Below, piece after piece: positions 59,801 to 64,000 of a stretch of DNA of 64,000 bases. The position numbers were made by a program, and so were the translations under genes. The notes under the pieces were generated by a model. The model ran no database searches and had not been told where the DNA came from. It saw only the letters and a program-made list of their open reading frames with translations. How positions within the stretch are numbered: position 1 is the stretch's first letter; each line of letters begins with the position of its first letter. This DNA comes from Thiotrichaceae bacterium (GTDB lineage: Bacteria > Pseudomonadota > Gammaproteobacteria > Beggiatoales > Beggiatoaceae). The stretch spans positions 49,145-113,144 of the forward strand of contig JAOZSV010000001.1 of the NCBI GenBank assembly GCA_029939505.1, read 5' to 3'.

Positions 59801-62800
59801 CCAAGTGCTTGGACTATTCCAATATCCACTTTGGACCGTTTCGATAGTGGCATCAGGACAAAATACAGGCTTAATACCTATCCCCGCTAATGACACTGTC
59901 AACGGCGTATCCCTTATACCAGACTTATCATCATAAGCTACAAAGACAGTTGCTTTCTTTTCCCCTTCGGATTCTGCTTTAAATTCAATTAAGAATTTGC
60001 ATTCCGCAGAGGGAGGAATATCTTTACCAGAACAATTATCATCGCTGATAATAAATTCCGTAGAACGGAGCGTCGTCACGTTTCCAACAGCATCAGTTGT
60101 GATAGCTTCTACCGCTTCAATGGTGCCGATATGTAAAGGAACATCACCACGATTTGAAAGGGTAAAGGGTTGCGCTGCTGAATTATTACCTACATTCACC
60201 TTTTCAAAATTGTTGGATGTGAATCCTATGTCCAAAGCTTTTGGAGGTACCAGTTCGTATGTAATACCACCAACGAGTTCTTCTCCCTCAAACTGTTCAA
60301 CATGGACATAGTATTTTTCAGAGGCTTTCCCAGGCGTTAAAGCAGTTGCCCCAAATTCCAAACTCAGCTTGTGTTCCTCACCTTTTTTCATATCAATGCT
60401 GATAGAAGCCTTTTTCCCAGTCATTTCTGCTGAGAAACCACCCTCCCTAGTCTTTTGCATTTCAAAACCCTCAACAGAGTCATTAATACGCAAATTTTCT
60501 AGTCCCCCAAGGGTAACTTTGGTTACTTTTGGAGGTAAGGCGATAGCTTTTCCATTCTCATTTGTGACATGCAGCACTAGCCGTGTTGGTGTCGCCCGAC
60601 TTATCTGACGCGCGATGAAATGAACGACAACCGCCGCGTTGGGTAATAAATTAACAACATTAAAATTTTTCCAAGCAATATTGTTATTATTAAACGTATT
60701 GATAACTGCATTAGTTCCCTCTACGGTATGCAAAGGATCACTAACATTTATTGTTCGTGCATAAAAACAATAATGACCGGGGTTTGGAATATCTCCGCTA
60801 GCCCAAGGGATAGAAACAATCTGACTATTACTTGGAGCAAGAGTAGGAATAGTAGCAGAACCGACTAGCACCCAATCTGCGTCCCAAGCAGCACCAGGCG
60901 ATGCTGTTGTTCGGTAAACCTCTATTGTTGTATCAATCGCTGTAGCAAGTCCTATATTTCTAGCTCTGACATAGACATAATTATCTTGACCAAGCTCAAC
61001 ATTTTGATGTTGAGTAAGACCATCATTGTTATTACGTACCCATATATCAGGACTATTCCATATATTTGCACTAACAGTATTAGGTTCAGTACCATCATCA
61101 GGAGCGGGATCTGCAATCCAAATATCAGGCTTGCATTTGCCGCCAGAGCCAGCATTGAAAATAGCTTGTACCTCATCAGGACTAAGTACTCTGTTAAACA
61201 GTTCCAGTTCGTCAATAACACCTATGAAAAAATCAGTTAATGGGCCAGCACTGGCTGCTATACTTAAAGGGAATGTATTATCAAGGTTACCGCTGATAGG
61301 ACTAAAAGTTGGACCAGTTGAAACACCATCAATGTACCAAGTACCAATCGAATTACTCCGATCAACCGTCACCGCAACATGATGCCAGTTCCCGTCTAGA
61401 GAAATAGGGGTTAAGTAACTACTACTACTACCGCTAGTAGTAACTAATTTAAGACCAAGTTGACCGCTATCCAAAAAAAAGCGATATCCTGATCCTGAAA
61501 GTTTACTGACTATGGTTTCAACACCTGATGCCCCTCCTTTGTTGAGAATCCAAGCATCTATTGAAAAATCACCCGTGCCAAAGTTTAAATCAGCATGATG
61601 TGGAATTTTTACATAATCTGGAGGTGGAGAAGATATTCCATTAAATAATACAGCACCATCAACCATTCCACCATAAGGAAGAGGTTCACCGGCATATATT
61701 CCATTATGAGGAGCACCACTACTATAACCGGCAATTTCAGCAGCAGTCACGCCTCCCGCCGGTGGATTTTCATCAAGTGGCCACCAACCTACCATATCTG
61801 ATGGTGGAGGGAAACAGGCAGAAGGCGGTGTAAGTATTATACTCCCATTACAATCGTCATAAGGCGAAGGCGGAATACCAGTCCCTCCCCACGCTGCGAG
61901 GGCGTCTATGGTAGCATAGGGTGATGAGGATGATGGAGGAATATAGAAATCCACAATTGTATTTTCAGGTAAATTATATAATACATGAGGACCGCCATCA
62001 GATAGGGTAAAATTTCTTGTGCGACTTGAGCCACTTGGTGCTGTTGCTACGGCTTTAACATCAAGGGGACTACCAAAAGTGCCAAATAATGATTTGTCAA
62101 TTTCAAATTTGACGCAGGCAGGCTCTCGCTTTTCCCAGTCAAAGTTTACAGCAGAGAAATGGTCTGTTTTTCCGACTAACCGTCCATCTATAAGTTGTGC
62201 AGAAGCTTCTTTACCTTCTTTATCTTTTTTCTCTTCCCATTTTCCTGTGGATTCATCGTAATGCCACAGAGTTGGAGCTTTACTGTAATTGCTTTTTGGG
62301 GCGGGTACAGAAATGGTCGCTTCTTTATCAGGGGCTAGGTTATACTTATTTCCAGAAGCATCGGTAAATTCAGCCCAAAAAGCACCCGCACTTTCCATAA
62401 AAACGTCCTTACGATCAGTATTAATGCCTCCCATATCACCTGGTATAGCTTCATTTGCCAGATCATAAGTATATACTGTCGCGTTTACAGGACCAGTCGG
62501 TAAATTACCATTTGAATCAACTAACACATTGGCATCTAATTGAATCCTGGTACCACGAGAATCTTCCACTTCACTTGCTTGCGAAGGGTCAATTTCGTAA
62601 ACTTCTGCTTGCTTTAGGGTAAAGTTTAAGAACTTATTAGGTGCGTCTTCAATTTGAGAAACCAACGCATAGCCATGTTTTCTCACATTGATAACATATC
62701 GATCAGCACTTTTAACATCGAAGCCAAAAGAGCCACTCCTGTCAGTTACTTCACTGACTCCATTAATCTGCACAGTTGCAGGATCAATGTTGATTCCATC

Positions 62801-63067
62801 TTGGCCAGTTACTTTACCAGCGAAGTATTCTGCTTGCACTTGATTGTTGGCGAAGATCGCCATCATACCCACGAGGAACGTCACAAACACAACGCCGCGC
62901 CAAATTGACGCAGGAGATTTTAGGGAACTCGCTCCCACAGTAGATACTGCCGACACATTCGGCATAAGGCTATCAAATAGCCGATTGACATAGAATCGCC
63001 ATGGTGGCTCCTCTAAATTTATATCCCGCCTGATAGCAGGAACAAGTTTTTTGAGTATTGTACTCAT
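56897..63067 (-). CDS. Giant multidomain surface protein (~2056 residues)
   Basis: ATG 63067 (MSTILKKLVPAIRRDINLEE) is preferred, with GAGG 12 bases upstream; a TTG at 63154 is in frame. After ~55 residues a signal-like helix (IWRGVVFVTFLVGMMAIFAN) precedes QAEYFAG. Domains in order, approximate residues: carboxypeptidase-regulatory-like fold (~80-150, DGINIDPATVQINGVSEVTD); a segment with LAPDKEATISVPAPKSNYSK (~190-300); a LamG sandwich (~425-615, WWPLDENPPAGG, LFNGISSPPPDYVKIPHHAD, DGNWHHVAVTVDR); CARDB-like beta sandwiches (~620-800); a choice-of-anchor-type unit (~950-1060, FTLSNRGDVPLHIGTIEAVE); a G8-like region (~1065-1130, WNSPSTWQKLPPG); Gly-rich filamentous-haemagglutinin-like repeats (~1180-1450); hexapeptide-like turns (~1580-1760, GGTITATVNNNGIISQVTIG); and a final ~280-residue domain ending VMLVFPNGEQQRMFVIE. 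Probably exported and exposed; export route unknown. Confidence 0.8.
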   Translation of the reverse strand: MSTILKKLVPAIRRDINLEEPPWRFYVNRLFDSLMPNVSAVSTVGASSLKSPASIWRGVVFVTFLVGMMAIFANNQVQAEYFAGKVTGQDGINIDPATVQINGVSEVTDRSGSFGFDVKSADRYVINVRKHGYALVSQIEDAPNKFLNFTLKQAEVYEIDPSQASEVEDSRGTRIQLDANVLVDSNGNLPTGPVNATVYTYDLANEAIPGDMGGINTDRKDVFMESAGAFWAEFTDASGNKYNLAPDKEATISVPAPKSNYSKAPTLWHYDESTGKWEEKKDKEGKEASAQLIDGRLVGKTDHFSAVNFDWEKREPACVKFEIDKSLFGTFGSPLDVKAVATAPSGSSRTRNFTLSDGGPHVLYNLPENTIVDFYIPPSSSSPYATIDALAAWGGTGIPPSPYDDCNGSIILTPPSACFPPPSDMVGWWPLDENPPAGGVTAAEIAGYSSGAPHNGIYAGEPLPYGGMVDGAVLFNGISSPPPDYVKIPHHADLNFGTGDFSIDAWILNKGGASGVETIVSKLSGSGYRFFLDSGQLGLKLVTTSGSSSSYLTPISLDGNWHHVAVTVDRSNSIGTWYIDGVSTGPTFSPISGNLDNTFPLSIAASAGPLTDFFIGVIDELELFNRVLSPDEVQAIFNAGSGGKCKPDIWIADPAPDDGTEPNTVSANIWNSPDIWVRNNNDGLTQHQNVELGQDNYVYVRARNIGLATAIDTTIEVYRTTASPGAAWDADWVLVGSATIPTLAPSNSQIVSIPWASGDIPNPGHYCFYARTINVSDPLHTVEGTNAVINTFNNNNIAWKNFNVVNLLPNAAVVVHFIARQISRATPTRLVLHVTNENGKAIALPPKVTKVTLGGLENLRINDSVEGFEMQKTREGGFSAEMTGKKASISIDMKKGEEHKLSLEFGATALTPGKASEKYYVHVEQFEGEELVGGITYELVPPKALDIGFTSNNFEKVNVGNNSAAQPFTLSNRGDVPLHIGTIEAVEAITTDAVGNVTTLRSTEFIISDDNCSGKDIPPSAECKFLIEFKAESEGEKKATVFVAYDDKSGIRDTPLTVSLAGIGIKPVFCPDATIETVQSGYWNSPSTWQKLPPGSAIGIPGPNDIVRINNGHTVTAPSTTINVKALCINTNGTLVSNNILGTPLRVYAKTFIDNQGTIRGKKGCNGLMAAQANQNTNIRNKGINDPIQVQPYCWSPRPGADVNLIVGRVCYPWWALDEQPVSSIRSRKQNLNQNIAVPYYYCYYNGKFKNSGTIIAGNGGSGVHGKRGGHVYIRAGDTDFDNNTQSWAPSSCGLHGSVCAGKGGNSYNGGAMGWGGHIHVKAGKKGPLVTPGTISSFSAKDTRFQAFDRALSWYYGGMRFIADSKTFSGVILIAPGAIYIDPTNLSISGANTEINGGDVTLAGGKDATIEFNGINDGAITATGDLTVSVGEGGVIKSDSTNQIMKADGQVNLFADDIILGDGMNVSDMTGDNVVISSGQIMRDVSLTASGDSSGEPGVTLPLDLTLSNNSPEADTYLITVKNEKGWSLNQLPSSIEIEGYGTVEMPLDVVLPSTREATNVITVTAISQSDPTLVTTTEISIVVQAAQESATPSQSTIGGGGSTCPSSGVIKGSCSNRNQVITEATIEEGASVAGGTITATVNNNGIISQVTIGVNAVVNGGKVTGKIDNNGRLGDFEFVGASLTGGELFGNITNNSKVGGVFINVRLAANSSIDGGAVQGEINGDPEGPALLKNLAVKKGSRLTNVIIGENVELGDDVELGEGVRFSDSEQIPNGELIGLLPTLLAGELHGIDYPIRADFSADILVPSEGILSAINALPDLKSNAWVIRQNAELSHFELTLDQIRFAVLPVSVKKATTTAGLEVQDAQTVRFITESGLEVLTHPALQKPNVLLSALSQFGLTEFTVQTNGNLHIYGTEGEWFSARPDWVSVELESEAEIGLRFGQSPLVSGQFLTDLVFSDEEGGLRQQIISPSVAQPDVLYSSAKAVRIESFGLINFKQNGKTYRGVVDYLVTQGETTAKALEVKSIPDANGDGIEDVMLVFPNGEQQRMFVIE

Positions 63068-63347
63068 TAGTTTTATATACCTCATTAATGCAGTTGGTCT
63101 AAAAAATAATTTGCTATAGCAAATTAACCTAGTAATTGAGTTTGGCCTTCTCAATTTTCCTCAATAACATTGTTCAGCCCTACCAAGCCCTACCACCCAA
63201 AATTCGGTGTTGTTACTTGACGAATTTGGAATCTGAGAAAAAATCCAAATTCTCAAAACTGAACAACGTAGTACCTTCAACGCCTTGCCATTGGCTCTGG
63301 TACTAAACTCCTGATTTTCTTTATTATAATAAGTACCTGTGCATAAG
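63068..63347. other. Upstream region of the giant surface-protein gene
   Basis: No gene or conserved site is evident apart from AATGAGGTATATAAAACTA before the ATG. CCCTACCAAG is repeated twice near 63178. Confidence 0.5.
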
Positions 63348-63620
63348 TAAGTACCGAAGCACTTTTTGGAGTCCAAACCTTTAGATTTGGACGTGACATT
63401 TTTGGAGTCCAAACCTTTAGATTTTGGAGTCCAAACCTTTAGATTTGGACGTGACACTTTTTGGAGTTCAAACCTTTAGATTTTGGAGTCCAAACCTTTA
63501 GATTTGGACGTGACACTTTTTGGAGTCCAAACCTTTAGATTTGGACGTGACCAAATGACCAAGTGCCAAATCTGAAGGTTTGGACTCCATAATATCCGAT
63601 AACTTGTGCTTCAGTACTTA
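63348..63620. repeat. Tandem array of a ~37-bp GGAGTCCAAACCTTTAGATT unit inside inverted ends
   Basis: About five units, each ending TTTGGACGTGACAC with small length changes, run from 63365 to 63551. The inverted GGTTTGGACTCC follows at 63578. The outermost AAGTACCGAAGCAC and GTGCTTCAGTACTT pair. Confidence 0.8.
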
Positions 63621-64000
63621 ATCGGATATTTAGAAACCGAGTCGATTTCTTAGCCTGAATAAAATATCTGAAAACTTATGCTTCGGTTAGTACAACGGAT
63701 TAAAGAAATAAACGGATTTTTGTCAGTTGAGCTTTTAAATTCAGTCGTTGAAGCTCAAATAATCTCTTATTTCTTAATCTGAAATCTGAAATTTTAAATC
63801 TTAAAATTTGAAGCCCTCAATTCTTGGATAGCCTCATGTTTAAAATATTGACTATAAATTTGATTTTGTCAAATTTTTTTTGAAATTTTTTTTGAATTTT
63901 TCTCTAAATTTTCTTTAAACTCCCTATCAGGTATCGCATTTTATGATTTTTTTTTAGAGGTTTTGAAATTTAAAATGACAGTCACTTGATAGGGGGTATT
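63621..64000. other. AT-rich right end of the window
   Basis: Runs of A and T with a degenerate element-B half (TTTAGAAACCGAGTCGATTTCT at about 63630). No gene is supported. Confidence 0.5.

Noticed and set aside
58313..62908. Several plus-strand open frames of 60-160 codons opposite the giant surface-protein gene
   Set aside because: They are antisense shadows of an intact 2056-codon gene with normal composition.
1..64000. tRNA, rRNA or riboswitch genes
   Set aside because: No cloverleaf with a CCA end, no rRNA-like conserved stretch and no recognisable riboswitch core was found by eye. A tRNAscan/Rfam run would settle this.

Overview
The window looks like a piece of an AT-rich gammaproteobacterial chromosome, most likely from a large filamentous sulfur bacterium (Beggiatoa/Thioploca/Thiomargarita type). 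This is an inference from gene content: a sulfide:quinone-reductase-like flavoprotein, a 2-oxoacid:ferredoxin oxidoreductase (korAB), a WD40/caspase-type protein, an Rpn-type PD-(D/E)XK nuclease, AAA-like ATPase/nuclease proteins, a Cmx6-type Cas6, large PKD/LRR/LamG surface proteins, and above all an extreme load of short palindromic repeats. No rRNA, tRNA or CRISPR array was seen.

Layout. 1-2573: minus-strand WD40 protein running off the left edge. 2574-4343: repeats and gene remnants. 4344-8140: OsmC-like peroxidase and an orphan RND pump. 8970-13476: a polyamine-type cluster (AdoMet decarboxylase, GNAT, Gly/Met-rich lipoprotein, membrane-anchored aminopropyltransferase) lying between two direct repeats. 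13923-17132: secreted Ig-like adhesin. 18274-18774: smc cut off by repeats. 19013-24880: glnE, then a surface-polysaccharide group (O-antigen ligase, glycosyltransferase, small conserved protein). 24999-25662: PIN toxin/antitoxin pair inside ~100-bp direct repeats. 25881-28444: AAA ATPase/nuclease, a small gene, and a broken copy of the ATPase 3' end. 29027-32951: LRR-PKD surface protein and an Rpn-type gene. 33786-37944: korA-korB and the SQR-like flavoprotein. 38242-41288: response regulator and degenerate CHASE2 sensor. 41570-43858: stand-alone Cas6 and moaA. 44035-50096: AlbA-type protein, a broken proton-pump subunit, glycosyltransferase, secreted protein, GNAT. 50953-56214: PKD protein, second AAA/nuclease protein, MBL hydrolase. 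56897-63067: a ~2050-residue surface protein. 63068-64000: repeats.

The most striking signal is the repeat system. At least 25 well-formed copies of one palindrome (arms TCGAGG...CCTCGA, about 30-46 bp) are scattered through the gaps. The outer arms and A/T-rich loop are nearly constant, but a six-base block in each stem differs between copies and is always matched by the compensating change in the other arm. One copy lies inside the antitoxin gene, with its loop shortened so that the insert is exactly 12 codons and stop-free, resembling the in-gene palindromic elements known from Rickettsia. Other palindrome families (AGAAATCCGATT, ACCTGACAGG, TGATGTGACGC, CAATGCCATTAAG, GGAGTCCAA) are inserted inside one another like nested dolls, and they supply the stop codons of several genes. 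They have broken or trimmed others: smc, an Rpn-like gene, and the C-termini of the RND pump and a GNAT.

Gene boundaries come from reading frames and visible ribosome binding sites. Family names come from recognised motifs; no database search was run.
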